From Stackebrandtia endophytica (lineage in GTDB: Bacteria; Actinomycetota; Actinomycetes; Mycobacteriales; Micromonosporaceae): 64,000 bases of DNA. The stretch's first letter is position 1; each line of letters opens with the position of its first letter. The position numbers and the translations under genes are program-made. The notes under the pieces are model-generated. The model worked only from the letters and a program-made list of their open reading frames with translations, was not told the origin of the DNA and did no database searches. The DNA is taken from assembly GCF_006716355.1 (NCBI RefSeq), contig NZ_VFOW01000001.1, positions 124,001 to 188,000 of the forward strand. Reading direction: 5' to 3'. Positions 1-8,570 of the stretch are shown piece after piece.

Positions 1-13
1 GTGCAAAGTCGGG

Positions 14-835
14 TCAACAGCTGCCTAGGCTCTCCCAGACACCCCAATCACCCGTCGATCCGGGCTCCTCGCCCTGAGTCCACCACTTGGCGCGGTACTC
101 CGCACCGTTGTGGCTGACGACGGCTCCACCGTTGTAGGCACTGGATGCGGTCCATGCCGAGGCGGCGCACTCACCGGGCTCGCCGGGCTCACCCGGTTCG
201 CCGGGTTCTCCGGGCTCTTCACCGTTGCCGCTGAAGTCGACATCGGAGCAGGCGTAGAACGCGTTGGAGGTGTCGGCAACCGACCACACCGCCAACACGA
301 CGTGGTGGCCGGTCTTACCCTGCGGGAAGGTTCCACTGTGGCTGTACTGGAACGGCGGCTGTCCGCTGAACGGAACGGTCAGGAATGGCGCCGGCTCCAG
401 ATCGGCCCGAGTGATCGGGTTCAACGGGTTCCAGCCGTTCTTGGTGATGAAGTACTCGAAGCTGGAGGTCCGGTGCGGAGCGGTGAAGGTCCAACCGAAG
501 GTGAACTGGCCACCGGCGGTGACACTGGTCTTCGGCCAGTTGCCGCCACGCGGGTTGTCCAATGGGGCGAAGGCTCCGTTGCCACCGGCGCAGATCTGGC
601 CGTCGGCGGGCCCGGCCTGCGGGAATCCTTTGGGGCCCTCGACACTCTGCGGCTCATATTGGATCGGGCCGCAATCGGTGACGACACCTTGTGAACAGTA
701 AAGCTGGCGGCTGGTCGGACTGGTGGTGTATCCGTGCGCCGATGCGGGCATTGCGCCGGCCACGGCGAGCAACACCGCGGTGATGCCTCCCACCATCAGG
801 GAGAACACCACCCTCGCGGGCTTGGTGAGCGCCAT
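14..835 (-). CDS. Secreted AA10 lytic polysaccharide monooxygenase with CBM5/12 chitin-binding domain
   Basis: Copper-dependent oxidative cleavage of crystalline chitin (AA10 family knowledge). The 273-residue product has a signal peptide (residues 1-33, ending ASA) and the mature protein starts with His34, the copper-ligating N-terminus; the second brace histidine is His121 in a TAPHRT motif. A GEP-repeat linker then leads to a C-terminal CBM5/12-type module rich in Trp (AEYRAKWWTQ, WGVWESLG). I chose the ATG at 835 because GGAAG lies 8 bases upstream; a GTG at 844 in the same frame overlaps that site. Acts outside the cell, and probably cooperates with the GH18 chitinase 6 kb away. Confidence 0.95.
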   Translation of the reverse strand: MALTKPARVVFSLMVGGITAVLLAVAGAMPASAHGYTTSPTSRQLYCSQGVVTDCGPIQYEPQSVEGPKGFPQAGPADGQICAGGNGAFAPLDNPRGGNWPKTSVTAGGQFTFGWTFTAPHRTSSFEYFITKNGWNPLNPITRADLEPAPFLTVPFSGQPPFQYSHSGTFPQGKTGHHVVLAVWSVADTSNAFYACSDVDFSGNGEEPGEPGEPGEPGEPGECAASAWTASSAYNGGAVVSHNGAEYRAKWWTQGEEPGSTGDWGVWESLGSC

Positions 836-1064
836 GTGAATCACTTCCAGAGATTGAAATGTTTAAAAGGCTCTTTACGGTAACCAACCGGAAGGATTCT
901 TGTCTATAGGCTTGCGGTAAAGAAACCGTCGAATGAACAAACGGCTGACATACCCCGTAACCAGCCACTCGACACCCCATGGCGATACACATCACAAGGC
1001 GGGTTAATTCCCCCTTATAGCCGCCTGAAACGCTGTTAAATCCACCATCATCAACAGCCACTAC

Positions 1065-1083
1065 CTCATATGTGAGATACAGT
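1065..1083 (+). promoter_or_regulatory. Imperfect palindrome plus -10 hexamer before the HTH-MurA gene
   Basis: CTCATATGTGAG (1065-1076) is a 12-bp inverted repeat with one mismatch. TACAGT (1078-1083) follows immediately and sits 7 bases before the ATG at 1091, which fits a leaderless promoter; no Shine-Dalgarno is visible. The palindrome would lie between -35 and -10, so it could be an operator for the HTH domain encoded just downstream. The operator role is inference. Confidence 0.45.
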
Positions 1084-1090
1084 AACGCTC

Positions 1091-2638
1091 ATGCCAGACA
1101 CCTTCGGTAGTACTGAGGACTATCTCCGCCGCATCGGCACCCTGATCCGCGACGCGCGAAAGCACCGCGGCCTGACCCAGGCACAACTCGCCGAAACCCT
1201 CGGCACCAGCCAAAGCGCGGTCAATCGCATCGAACGCGGCCAGCAGAACCTCAGTATCGAGATGCTGACCAGGGTCAGTGACGCCCTCGACAGCCAGATC
1301 GTCTCCCTCGGCCAACCCGGCGCGATGCACCTGCGCGTCCATGGTGGAGCCAAGCTGTCGGGCTCGATCGACGTCAAGACGTCCAAGAACGCCGGGGTGG
1401 CGCTGCTGTGCGCGTCGCTGCTCAACCGGGGCCGGACCGTGCTGCGCCGCGTCGCCCGCATCGAAGAGGTCAACCGTATCCTGGAAGTCCTTGAGAGCAT
1501 GGGCGTCCGCTACCGCTGGCTCAACAGCGACAACGATCTCGAGATCGTCCCCCCGGTACAGCTCAAGCTGGACAACATCAACGCGGCGGCAGCCCGCCGT
1601 ACCCGCAGCATCATCATGTTCCTCGGGCCGCTGCTGCACGATCACCCGAGCTTCGCGCTGCCCTACGCCGGCGGTTGCGACCTGGGTACCCGCACCGTCG
1701 AACCGCATATGATCGCACTGCGGCCGTTCGGTTTGGAGGTGAAGGCCACCTCCGGTGACTACCACGCCACCGTCAACGCCCCCACGCCGCCCAGCCGACC
1801 CATCGTTCTGACCGAACGCGGTGACACCGTCACCGAGAATGCGATCATGGCTGCCGCCCGCATCGACGGCATCACCATCATCCGCAACGCCAGCTCCAAC
1901 TACATGGTTCAAGATCTCTGCTTCTACCTGCAGAAGCTCGGAGTCGACATCGAAGGCGTCGGCACTACCACCCTCAAGATCCACGGCCAACCGATCATCG
2001 ACCGCGACGTCGATTACGCGCCCGCCGAGGACCCCATCGAGGCGATGAGCCTCATCACCGCCGCGATCGTCACCGAATCGAAGATCACCGTCACCCGGGC
2101 ACCGATCGAGTTCCTGGAGATCGAACTCGCCGTCCTGCAGGAGATGGGGCTGAAGTACGAACTGTCCGAGGAGTACCCGGCCGCCAACGGCCACACCAGG
2201 TTGGCCGACATCACCGTCCTACCGTCGGTGCTGCGCGCACCCATCGACAAGATCCACCCGATGCCGTTCCCCGGCCTCAACCTGGACAACCTGCCGTTCT
2301 TCGCGCTCATCGCGGCCTGCGCCAACGGTGCGACTCTGGTGCACGACTGGGTCTACGAGAAACGGGCCATCTACCTGACCGAACTGGACAAACTCGGTGC
2401 CCGCGTATCCCTGATGGATCCGCACCGGGTCCGCATCGAAGGCCCCACCCACTGGTCGGGTGCCGAGGTGATCTGCCCACCGGCACTACGCCCCGCCGTC
2501 GTGATCCTGCTGGCCATGTTGGCCGCCAAGGGCACCTCGGTCCTGCGTAACGTCAACGTCATCCACCGCGGATACGAGCAGTTGGCGGAGCGGCTGGGCA
2601 AACTGGGCGCGCAGATCGAGATCTTCGGCGACGTCTGA
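1091..2638 (+). CDS. UDP-GlcNAc 1-carboxyvinyltransferase (MurA-type) with N-terminal XRE-family HTH domain
   Basis: MurA transfers enolpyruvate from PEP to UDP-GlcNAc, the first committed step of peptidoglycan synthesis, in the cytoplasm. Residues about 12-68 form an XRE/Cro-type helix-turn-helix (LTQAQLAETLGTSQSAVNRIERG). Residues about 78-515 are an EPSP-synthase-like fold: the SKNA motif corresponds to the MurA Lys/Asn pair, and Cys196 in GGCDLGTR is the PEP-binding loop cysteine. At 515 residues it is about 80-90 longer than ordinary MurA, and the excess is the HTH. Divergence from housekeeping MurA suggests a paralogue that also binds DNA. The start is leaderless-like (TACAGT 7 bases upstream). 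Enzyme activity is likely but substrate identity is not proven. Confidence 0.88.
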   Translation: MPDTFGSTEDYLRRIGTLIRDARKHRGLTQAQLAETLGTSQSAVNRIERGQQNLSIEMLTRVSDALDSQIVSLGQPGAMHLRVHGGAKLSGSIDVKTSKNAGVALLCASLLNRGRTVLRRVARIEEVNRILEVLESMGVRYRWLNSDNDLEIVPPVQLKLDNINAAAARRTRSIIMFLGPLLHDHPSFALPYAGGCDLGTRTVEPHMIALRPFGLEVKATSGDYHATVNAPTPPSRPIVLTERGDTVTENAIMAAARIDGITIIRNASSNYMVQDLCFYLQKLGVDIEGVGTTTLKIHGQPIIDRDVDYAPAEDPIEAMSLITAAIVTESKITVTRAPIEFLEIELAVLQEMGLKYELSEEYPAANGHTRLADITVLPSVLRAPIDKIHPMPFPGLNLDNLPFFALIAACANGATLVHDWVYEKRAIYLTELDKLGARVSLMDPHRVRIEGPTHWSGAEVICPPALRPAVVILLAMLAAKGTSVLRNVNVIHRGYEQLAERLGKLGAQIEIFGDV

Positions 2639-2643
2639 TTCGG

Positions 2644-3846
2644 TCACTCCTCCGGCCACCGCGCCGGAGTGTCAACCCACCCGACCACCGGCATCACGCC
2701 GGTGGGACGGTGCACCACCAGGTAGCCGAAGGGACGATTGAACGTCACCCTCACCACGGTTCGCCAACCGTCCTCTGGAGAGGGCAGCATCGCACCGGCC
2801 ATCCATGCCATCGCGGTGACGGCGGCGGCCTCGAAACCGACCGCGCTGAACCGGGCCACGGCCCGTTGGCGAGCCTGAGTCACGACCACCGGTTCGACGG
2901 GTTCGACAGTCAGGCCGGTCAACGAAGATGTCGCGGGGTCGAGTGATCGCAGCAGCCCCAACACCCCGGCACTGTCCAATATGTCATGGTCGGCGCCGAC
3001 GTCGAACGCCACAGTGGTCACCTCCAGCCGCGGCACGGGATCGGGGTCGGCGTCACGCTCCCGTGTGACGGTGACGCCGTTCGCCTCCTCCCCCACCGTC
3101 AGGTCCGTACCGGTGCGGTAGCCACCGCCCTCGCTCAGGTTCTCCACCGCCCGAGCCAGCACCTCGGTCGGTTCGGTGTCCACGTCACCCATGACGAGAA
3201 CGACATCCACATCGGCCTCACCGGGGATCGTGAGCGTCGTCGAGCCGTCATCCCATACCCGCAGGTTCGCCATGTCCTCGGTGACGCATGTCAGGCCGTG
3301 CCAGGTTCGCTCCCCCGACCACGGACCGGAGTTGAAATGCCAGGGTTCGTCCATGAAGGGTTCACGCCACCGGGTTCGAAGCGCCAACGCCGAAGCCAGC
3401 ACCACGTCTACGTCGGAATCCACGGTCAACGGGAAGGTCGGGATGAGACCGGCGGTGTTGGTCGAAGCCCACGAGTCCAACATGGCCTGATCGGTCGCCG
3501 CGTCGCCGGTGAGCTGTCCGGCCAGGCCGACGGGTACCTGCGCCAGCCACGCCGGGTCGAGTCGGATCCGCTGCCCGGACCAGATACCCAGGGCGATGCG
3601 CATGGTCCGGCTGTCGTTGAGCAGGGTCACCAGTGCCGCCAGCTCGGCGGCCAGCTCGTCGTGTGCCGTGCCGGTGGCCGCCGCCAGTTCGTCGTCGGTA
3701 CCGGGCTCGGTCCCCAATCGAAGCGCCGCCAACAGCGGCCAGAGCCCCACTCCCGACAACACCTGCGGCGGATCGGTCACATCACGCAGCCATGACACGG
3801 TGAGCCGGTTGACGTGTTCAGCGGCAGCAGAGCGGGGTGTCTCCAT
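2644..3846 (-). CDS. Serpin-family serine protease inhibitor
   Basis: Serpins trap target proteases by insertion of a cleaved reactive-centre loop. The 400-residue length is normal for the family. An N-terminal stretch (VLSGVGLWPLLAALRLG) matches the helix with the conserved small residues, VLASALALRTRWREPF matches the central strand segment, GFEAAAVTAMA resembles the reactive-loop hinge, and the C-terminus (NRPFGYLVVHRPTGVMPVVG) matches the closing serpin signature. No signal peptide is seen, so it may act in the cytoplasm. Start chosen at 3846: TATAGT at 3858-3853 lies 6 bases upstream (leaderless type), and the 42 in-frame codons before it do not look like serpin. Target protease is unknown. 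Confidence 0.85.
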   Translation of the reverse strand: METPRSAAAEHVNRLTVSWLRDVTDPPQVLSGVGLWPLLAALRLGTEPGTDDELAAATGTAHDELAAELAALVTLLNDSRTMRIALGIWSGQRIRLDPAWLAQVPVGLAGQLTGDAATDQAMLDSWASTNTAGLIPTFPLTVDSDVDVVLASALALRTRWREPFMDEPWHFNSGPWSGERTWHGLTCVTEDMANLRVWDDGSTTLTIPGEADVDVVLVMGDVDTEPTEVLARAVENLSEGGGYRTGTDLTVGEEANGVTVTRERDADPDPVPRLEVTTVAFDVGADHDILDSAGVLGLLRSLDPATSSLTGLTVEPVEPVVVTQARQRAVARFSAVGFEAAAVTAMAWMAGAMLPSPEDGWRTVVRVTFNRPFGYLVVHRPTGVMPVVGWVDTPARWPEE

Positions 3847-3982
3847 TCGACGACTATAGAAGCTCGCACCGCGGTGGTGGGTGAGTCGAAATGGAAGCTG
3901 GGGCGTCGTTTCCCCGAATGCCTCGTGATCGATATATAGGGCTTTGATGATAATACGCACAGGATAGGCCATAATGGGCGGT

Positions 3983-4513
3983 ATGTTGAAGCTTGCGATA
4001 CTCGGGTTCCTCCGGGATCACCCACTGCACGGGTACGACCTCAAAAGCCGGATCGCCGCCCTCACCGGACACGTGAAACCGATCGCCGACGGAACCCTCT
4101 ATCCGGCGATCAAACGGCTGGAAAACGCCGCCCTCCTCACCCGCCGCTCCGCCCCCGGAAAGATCGCCGCCCCGCGCCACATGCTCGAACTCACCCAGGA
4201 CGGCATCGACTTCCTGCGGCGACTGCTACGCGACCCGGATGAACTGTTCATCACCGACGAGAACCGCTGGTTCACCCTCCTGGCGTTCCTGCGCCACCTG
4301 GAGAACCCGCGCGAGCAGGCCATAGTGCTGCGACGCCGTCTGGCGTTCCTATCCGATCCGGTCAGCTACTTCTACGACGCACACGGCCGCCCCATGGCCG
4401 CCGACGAATTCGAAGACCCGTTCCGGCAGGGACTGCTCACCATCACCAACGCCGCCAACCGAGCCGAATTCCGCTGGCTGCACACCACGATCGGAGAACT
4501 GGACCGCCACTGA
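3983..4513 (+). CDS. PadR-family transcriptional regulator
   Basis: A 176-residue DNA-binding repressor-type protein. The N-terminal winged helix is clear (MLKLAILGFLRDHPLHGYDL, then KRLENAALL), followed by a C-terminal helical part with ENPREQAIVLRRRLAFL typical of PadR C-terminal dimerisation regions. I prefer ATG 3983 over ATG 3974 because CATAAT at 3970-3975 is 7 bases upstream and PadR proteins normally begin at this point. It is divergent from the serpin gene with about 135 bases between, so it may control the serpin, itself, or both; the ligand is unknown. Confidence 0.88.
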   Translation: MLKLAILGFLRDHPLHGYDLKSRIAALTGHVKPIADGTLYPAIKRLENAALLTRRSAPGKIAAPRHMLELTQDGIDFLRRLLRDPDELFITDENRWFTLLAFLRHLENPREQAIVLRRRLAFLSDPVSYFYDAHGRPMAADEFEDPFRQGLLTITNAANRAEFRWLHTTIGELDRH

Positions 4514-4593
4514 ACCCGCGACCCCAACTCAACCGGCGACACCGCAGCGCCCCGCCCAGAAATCACACCCCAGGCGTGGCAGACTCATCTCCC

Positions 4594-5901
4594 GTGTCCG
4601 ATACATCCATCGAGTTGTCCCGCTACACCAGCCGGAAGGGAAACCGACTCGCCGACTCCATCATCACCGACGGAGATCTGAGCGATCTGGTCAACTCTTT
4701 CGAAACGGCGCTGTCCGATATTCGAAAGAACACCGAGACCAACGTCGTCATCGACGCGTTCGGGCGGATGCTGTGGCAGTACGCCATCGACTTCGCACAC
4801 GGCGAACGCAATCATCGCCGCCTTCCAGGCACCGACGACCGTCCACTGTATTGGGCGCGCCTGGCCATGCGGCAGTCGCTCCGGCAGTGGCGACCACGGT
4901 TTCGCGTCGACGCCGATCGGCTGGCCGACTGGACCCGTCGCCTCGAATGGTCGTCCCGCGGCGTCACCGCCACCTCGTTCAGCGAAGAAGACGACGCGAT
5001 CAAGGTGCTGATCAGCGGCTTCGATCCATTCGGACTACAGCACCACCCCTCCGCCTCCAACCCGTCGGGTGCGGCGGTCCTGCGGCTGCACGACACCACG
5101 ATCGACACCGATGAGGGCCCGGTTCGCTTCCGGGGGGTCATACTCCCGGTACGCTACGCCGACTTCGACAACGGTCTGGTCGAGAAGATCTTCCGGCCGC
5201 ACCTGACCGAAGGCCCCCAACAGGTCGACCTCGCGGTGACCATCAGTCAGGGAAGACCCGAGGGCTTCGACTTGGAGGTCTACAACGGACGCGGCCGCTA
5301 CAGCGGCACCACCCGCGACAACGACGGGGTCGCCGGCGGAACCGACCAACTCGCGCCCGCACAGCCGGGAAAGCTCGACCCCGGACCCGAGTTCACCCGA
5401 TCGACGTTGCCCATGGCCGCGATGATGGCCGTCGACGGAAAGCCGTTCACCGTCAGGGTGAACCCCCAGACGTCGCGGCTTCTACCCGGCCGGGACTACC
5501 TCACCACGAACCATCAACCGCCCGAGCCGACCGCGATCGCAGTCAAGGGCAGCGGCGGCGGATTCCTGTCCAACGAAGTGGCCTATCGGGTGACCCGACT
5601 GCGGGACGAGTTGGGGGTGAGCGTTCCCTGTGGACACATCCACACACCCTCACTGGAAGCGCCGATGGACACCAAATCCACCACATTGGATCCGGATACC
5701 ATTGCCGCGCAACGGATCGACATCATCGATCAAACCCGGGAACTGTTGTTGCTGGCGGTCACCAACCGGCGATCCGGTCACCAGTTAAAAACGGTGCCCT
5801 GCCTTCATAGGGGGTGGACAACACGATCGTGGTCCGGTGGGTCACGCCGGCGACGTTTCGAATCCTCGCCAACAGATCCTCCAGCGCGGCCGGGCCGTTG
5901 A
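4594..5901 (+). CDS. Pyroglutamyl-peptidase-I-like (C15 fold) protein lacking catalytic Cys
   Basis: The region from about residue 135 onwards resembles C15 pyroglutamyl peptidase: VLISGFDPFG matches the N-terminal strand, DLEVYNGR holds the Glu position and CGHIHTP holds the catalytic His. The catalytic Cys position (VCN in active enzymes) reads LSN here, with Ser at codon 5569-5571. A family-atypical N-terminal extension of about 140 residues precedes the domain. After about 5777 the frame runs antisense through the Lrp gene; these 37 low-complexity Arg/Ser residues may not belong to the protein, and an out-of-frame TAA lies at about 5785. Start: GTG 4594 with CAGACT 8 bases upstream; GTG 4576 is possible. 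Probably a pseudoenzyme or one with changed chemistry. Confidence 0.72.
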   Translation: MSDTSIELSRYTSRKGNRLADSIITDGDLSDLVNSFETALSDIRKNTETNVVIDAFGRMLWQYAIDFAHGERNHRRLPGTDDRPLYWARLAMRQSLRQWRPRFRVDADRLADWTRRLEWSSRGVTATSFSEEDDAIKVLISGFDPFGLQHHPSASNPSGAAVLRLHDTTIDTDEGPVRFRGVILPVRYADFDNGLVEKIFRPHLTEGPQQVDLAVTISQGRPEGFDLEVYNGRGRYSGTTRDNDGVAGGTDQLAPAQPGKLDPGPEFTRSTLPMAAMMAVDGKPFTVRVNPQTSRLLPGRDYLTTNHQPPEPTAIAVKGSGGGFLSNEVAYRVTRLRDELGVSVPCGHIHTPSLEAPMDTKSTTLDPDTIAAQRIDIIDQTRELLLLAVTNRRSGHQLKTVPCLHRGWTTRSWSGGSRRRRFESSPTDPPARPGR

Positions 5902-6223
5902 CCCGTACCTTGAGCAGGTAGTAATCCTCCCCCGCCACCGAGTGGCACGACTCGATCTGCGGAAGCGCCGCCAGTCTTTCGGGGGCATCGTCGGGAGCAG
6001 CGGGGTCGATCGGCCTGATGGCCACATAGGCCGTCAGCGTCAGTCCCAATGCCTCGTAATTGATCTTTGCGGTGTATCCGGTGATGACACCACGTTCTTC
6101 CAGCCGTTTTACCCGCTGATGAACCGCCGAAGTGGACAACCCGACCCGGGTGGCCAACTCGGTGAACGATATCCGGCCGTCGGCGGTCAGCGCCGAAACG
6201 ATCGCCAGGTCAAGGTCCTCCAC
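5759..6223 (-). CDS. Lrp/AsnC-family transcriptional regulator
   Basis: A 154-residue feast/famine regulator: N-terminal HTH (FTELATRVGLSTSAVHQRVKRLEERGVI) and C-terminal RAM ligand-binding domain (residues about 65-145, with GEDYYLLKVRV). The start is GTG 6223; TAGGTT lies 5 bases upstream with no clear Shine-Dalgarno. The 3' end overlaps the convergent pyroglutamyl-peptidase-like frame by about 140 bases. The amino-acid ligand and targets cannot be read from sequence. Confidence 0.93.
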   Translation of the reverse strand: MEDLDLAIVSALTADGRISFTELATRVGLSTSAVHQRVKRLEERGVITGYTAKINYEALGLTLTAYVAIRPIDPAAPDDAPERLAALPQIESCHSVAGEDYYLLKVRVNGPAALEDLLARIRNVAGVTHRTTIVLSTPYEGRAPFLTGDRIAGW

Positions 6224-6304
6224 CCCCCTAACCTACCCCGTGACACTCACCGGGCCACGCCTCGCAGCGAACTCACCCCCGATGAACGGCCCACGAAGCG
6301 GCGA

Positions 6305-6341
6305 AACGGTGGAGGCGTGATCTGAACACGCCTCCACCGTT
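6305..6341 (-). terminator. Strong hairpin downstream of chitinase
   Basis: Perfect 15-bp arms 6305-6319 and 6327-6341 around a 7-base loop, placed 8 bases past the chitinase stop codon. It has no U-tract, as is common in high-GC actinomycetes. It should end the chitinase transcript before it reaches the Lrp gene region. Confidence 0.85.
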
Positions 6342-6349
6342 CGATGCGG

Positions 6350-7684
6350 TTATCCGGCGGCCTGAACCTCGGCGATCGTCGAGATCAACTCGTTGTCACG
6401 GTCCCCCACGATGTCCCACACCATCATTCCGCCCAGCCCGTTGTCCACGGTGTACTGCGTCTTGATGGCCATGGTCTCGGGGACGTCATAGCTCCACCAC
6501 GTCGTGCCGTCGTAGTGGTAGGCCGCGACCGTCTCCTCGTCGATGAACGTGGTGCCCGGCAGATCCTTGACGACGCTGTAGTTCTCAGCGCTGCCGTCCG
6601 AACCGTCCGCGGGACCGGTACCGGTCTGGTACCGACCGTTGTCGACGTCGGGAACACCGGTCCAGCCTCGGGCGAAACTCGGAGCACCCAACACGATCTT
6701 GTCGGCCGGAGCGCCTTCGGCGATCATGTACTCGATACCGGCCGACGTGCTGTGACGATTCCACACGTATGGATTGTCATCGCTGTCGAACAGCTGCGCG
6801 TGATGGTTGGTGGTGAGGTTCTGATCGCTCCAGGCACCGTACATGTTGTAGCCCTGGATGGTGACGAAATCGGAGGCCGCGAAGACCGCCGGAATGTCGA
6901 ACCCGGCCTGATAACCGGATGAGTCCACATTGCCCGGAACCGTCGTGTTCAACGTGTAGTATTCACCGGTCTCGGCACCCAGGTCGTCGAGGGCGGCACG
7001 GAACTCCGTGTGCAGCGCGGCGAAGTCGTCGCGACTGTCGGCCTCCGGCCACTCCCAATCGATGTCGATGCCGTCGAAGATCCCGGCGCCGGTGCCCGGT
7101 CCACCGCGAGGCGTTCCGGTGTCACCACCGCCGTGACGCGTGATCGGCAGGTTGCCACGTAGAAACACGTCGATGCAGTTCTCGATGAACTCGGCGCGAA
7201 TCGTCGGATCTGCCGCCAGCGCCGCGAACGCGGCCCCGGCACCGTCGTCGCCGATACCGGCCCCACCACCCAGCGAAATGGTCACGTTGAGATCGGGGTG
7301 CAGCTGCTTGAGTTTCTTCAGCTGATGGAACTGACCCACGATCGGATCGTCGGCGGTGTCGGCGACACCGTCGACCGACTCCTCCGCCGACATCGCGTAG
7401 GTGTAGTCGCCCCAGTCCAACTGAGGCGAACAACCGCCCTCGGGTGTCACGTTCGCGAACGCGTACGCGAGGTGGGTGAGGTCCTCGGCGGCGCCACTCT
7501 CGTGGACGTCCTTGAGGTAGAAGTCGTTGGGGCCTCCGACGACGTTCCACCGGGCGTAATACGCGAGGTTGATGGGTTCGCCCGACTGGTCGACCGTGTC
7601 GGCGTTGGCCGATACGACCGCCAATCCGGTCGCGGCCAGCGTGGCCAACGCCGTTACGGTCCCCAATATCATTCGGCGCGTCAT
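6350..7684 (-). CDS. Secreted GH18 chitinase
   Basis: Endo- or exo-hydrolysis of beta-1,4-GlcNAc polymers outside the cell. The 444-residue product has a signal peptide (MTRRMILGTVTALATLAATG..., cleavage near SANA-DT) and a single GH18 barrel. The catalytic DxxDxDxE motif reads FDGIDIDWEWP with the acid Glu211 (codon 7054-7052). VTISLGGG matches the second GH18 signature and GGMMVWDIVGD the last barrel strand. No carbohydrate-binding module is attached. Start at ATG 7684 is set by GAGGAG 5 bases upstream; the open frame before it is noncoding. Likely works with the LPMO at the left edge of the window. Confidence 0.95.
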   Translation of the reverse strand: MTRRMILGTVTALATLAATGLAVVSANADTVDQSGEPINLAYYARWNVVGGPNDFYLKDVHESGAAEDLTHLAYAFANVTPEGGCSPQLDWGDYTYAMSAEESVDGVADTADDPIVGQFHQLKKLKQLHPDLNVTISLGGGAGIGDDGAGAAFAALAADPTIRAEFIENCIDVFLRGNLPITRHGGGDTGTPRGGPGTGAGIFDGIDIDWEWPEADSRDDFAALHTEFRAALDDLGAETGEYYTLNTTVPGNVDSSGYQAGFDIPAVFAASDFVTIQGYNMYGAWSDQNLTTNHHAQLFDSDDNPYVWNRHSTSAGIEYMIAEGAPADKIVLGAPSFARGWTGVPDVDNGRYQTGTGPADGSDGSAENYSVVKDLPGTTFIDEETVAAYHYDGTTWWSYDVPETMAIKTQYTVDNGLGGMMVWDIVGDRDNELISTIAEVQAAG

Positions 7685-7899
7685 ACACACTCCTCTTTGG
7701 GTGCCCACTGTGGAGACAGCAAGCACTAAGGTGTATTGGAATTCGTGCGCGCGAACAGATTGGGGCCAAGCGCGGCAAACGCTTATCTGCTCACCATCAG
7801 ACACCCTACACGCCGCCGCGCCACGACAAACAGCCTCGCGAGACGAGCGGAGGCCACCCGGGAGCCTCGATGGGAAGCGGTTGCCACTAGGTCGTAGGA

Positions 7900-8110
7900 G
7901 GGCCGCTCCCCCACGGGCGGGGAGCACTGACAGCCGTGACCAAATAGGACCTGGATATGAGGACCATCCCCGCGCAGGCGGGGAGCACCCGTATCAACTG
8001 GCACAACACCGGATACACCCAGGACCATCCCCGCGCAGGCGGGGAGCACCCGCCCGTCAGCGTGGCGACTGTCGCCCAGGCGGGACCATCCCCGCGCAGG
8101 CGGGGAGCAC
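7900..8110 (-). CRISPR. Short orphan type I-E CRISPR array (4 repeats, 3 spacers)
   Basis: Three identical 28-bp repeats at 7961-7988, 8022-8049 and 8083-8110 and one degenerate copy (7 mismatches) at 7900-7927. The three spacers are exactly 33 bp (7928-7960, 7989-8021, 8050-8082), giving the 61-bp period typical of type I-E. On the minus strand the repeat begins GTGCTCCCCGC and ends GGATGGTCC, the usual actinobacterial I-E form, so transcription is probably on the minus strand, with the leader above 8110 and the degenerate terminal repeat at the old end. No cas gene is in the window. Confidence 0.93.
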
Positions 8111-8485
8111 AAGGGCCGACCTGCGGCTCCGTCGGCGGACCGGCCGAATTCGCCGCATGATCACTTTCGAGCCCACTGTGGAGTTGTGTCAGCCTACGAT
8201 CTTGGTAGGCAAGCCTACGAGCAACGCCGCCAGACACGTGCCTGAGCGATGCGCAAACCGCCCGTCCAGACACGTGCAACGCCAGACGCGGACCGGCGCC
8301 GCCTACGTGCATTTTTGTAGGCAAGCCGGTCCACACCCACCGACGCGCCCGGCCAGGTGCGCGTATGGCAAGGCGCTCGCAGGCGCCGCCTACGGTTTTG
8401 GTAGGCAAGCCTACGAGCAACGCCGCCAGACACGTGCCTGAGCGATGCGCAAACCGCCCGTCCAGACACGTGCAACGCCAGACGC

Positions 8486-8528
8486 GGACCGGCGCCGCCT
8501 ACGTGCATTTTTGTAGGCAAGCCGGTCC
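8486..8528. other. Nested hairpin B of the 196-bp unit (representative copy)
   Basis: Outer arms GGACCGGC (8486-8493) and GCCGGTCC (8521-8528); asymmetric internal loop GCC/AA; inner arms GCCTAC (8497-8502) and GTAGGC (8513-8518); 10-base loop ending in a T-run. Other copies are at 8290-8332, 8682-8724 and 8878-8920. Confidence 0.85.
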
Positions 8529-8570
8529 ACACCCACCGACGCGCCCGGTCAGGTGCGCGTATGGCAAGGC

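Noticed and set aside
1032-1058. GCTGTT...AACAGC inverted repeat upstream of the HTH-MurA gene
   Set aside because: Only 6-bp arms 15 bases apart; can easily arise by chance and the palindrome at 1065 is better placed.
7685-7927. In-frame N-terminal extension of the chitinase into the CRISPR region
   Set aside because: A GAGGAG site and a clear signal peptide fix the start at 7684; the extension overlaps a CRISPR repeat.
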